Positions 21,920 through 21,964 of a stretch of 21,964 nt of DNA are shown here, one piece after another. How positions within the stretch are numbered: the stretch's first letter is position 1; each line of letters starts with the position of its first letter. The notes under the pieces are model-generated. The model was not told the DNA's origin and did not search any database. It saw only the letters and a program-made list of their open reading frames with translations. This stretch comes from DATAFF01 sp036257595 (GTDB taxonomy: Bacteria > Pseudomonadota > Alphaproteobacteria > Rhizobiales > Aestuariivirgaceae), in contig DATAFF010000068.1 in NCBI GenBank assembly GCA_036257595.1, positions 1 to 21,964 on the forward strand, in the 5' to 3' direction. A program made the position numbers and the translations under genes.

Positions 21920-21964
21920 GCAGTGAGCGGTGCTCTTCCCTACTGCCTACTGCCTACCGCCTGC
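21920..21964. repeat. Heptad element, copy 5 right part (continues past window)
   Basis: Begins with the same 15-bp core, GCAGTGAGCGGTGCT (21920-21934), then CTTCCCTACTGCC-TACTGCC-TACCGCC to the window end. Together with 21564-21615 it would make one complete inverted-repeat element. Confidence 0.88.

Overview
The window is a GC-rich, gene-dense chromosomal segment from an alphaproteobacterium. The gene set (a fdx-cysG-DUF2849-cysI-DUF934-cysH operon, MetZ, an XRE-cupin regulator, AzlCD, a RIME-like palindromic repeat) fits Hyphomicrobiales/Rhizobiales best. The genus cannot be told from the sequence. No rRNA, tRNA, CRISPR, transposase or phage gene is visible. Coding density is high, and nearly every gap longer than 70 bp holds either a promoter/operator region or a repeat.

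Layout. 1-1196 (-): a partial UbiH/VisC-type FAD monooxygenase, divergent by only 10 bp from a PaaG-like enoyl-CoA hydratase/isomerase, which is followed by a DUF2182 membrane protein and a DUF1326 Cys-rich protein (1207-3377, +). 3513-5693 (-): a glutathione S-transferase and a hopanoid C-3 methylase (HpnR). 5868-9588 (-): a 1-Cys peroxiredoxin, a YccF membrane protein and a dimethylglycine/sarcosine-dehydrogenase-type flavoprotein. 9709-11318 (+): rhodanese and MetZ. 11401-16392 (-): a complete APS-to-sulfide operon (ferredoxin, siroheme synthase, DUF2849, sulfite reductase, DUF934, APS reductase). 16525-17133 (+): an XRE-cupin regulator, divergent from that operon. 17202-19319 (-): a cytoplasmic molybdopterin oxidoreductase. 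19369-20175 (+): a SpoU/TrmH RNA methyltransferase. 20147-20365 (-): a small unknown ORF. 20479-21563 (+): AzlC and AzlD. 21564-21964: about 400 bp of repeats with no credible gene.

How the genes work together. The central 7.5 kb is a sulfur assimilation block. CysH makes sulfite from APS. CysI, with siroheme from CysG and probably electrons from the ferredoxin, makes sulfide. MetZ, read toward cysH from the other side, fixes sulfide into homocysteine. The palindrome GTTC-N8-GAAC occurs exactly four times in the window by eye, always 15-30 bp before a start codon: before the ferredoxin/cys operon, before the XRE-cupin regulator, before rhodanese-metZ and before the 1-Cys peroxiredoxin. I infer that these are operators of one sulfur/redox regulon, with the XRE-cupin protein as the best candidate regulator.

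The second striking feature is a dispersed family of inverted-repeat elements built from the heptamer TAGGCAG and its complement CTGCCTA around a short conserved core. Four complete copies and one split copy are present. They sit at the 3' ends of genes, including three of the four convergent gene junctions, often within 0-6 bp of a stop codon. In one case the element supplies the last codons and the stop of the molybdopterin oxidoreductase. The split copy at the right end surrounds a RIME-like inverted repeat flanked by an identical 15-bp sequence.
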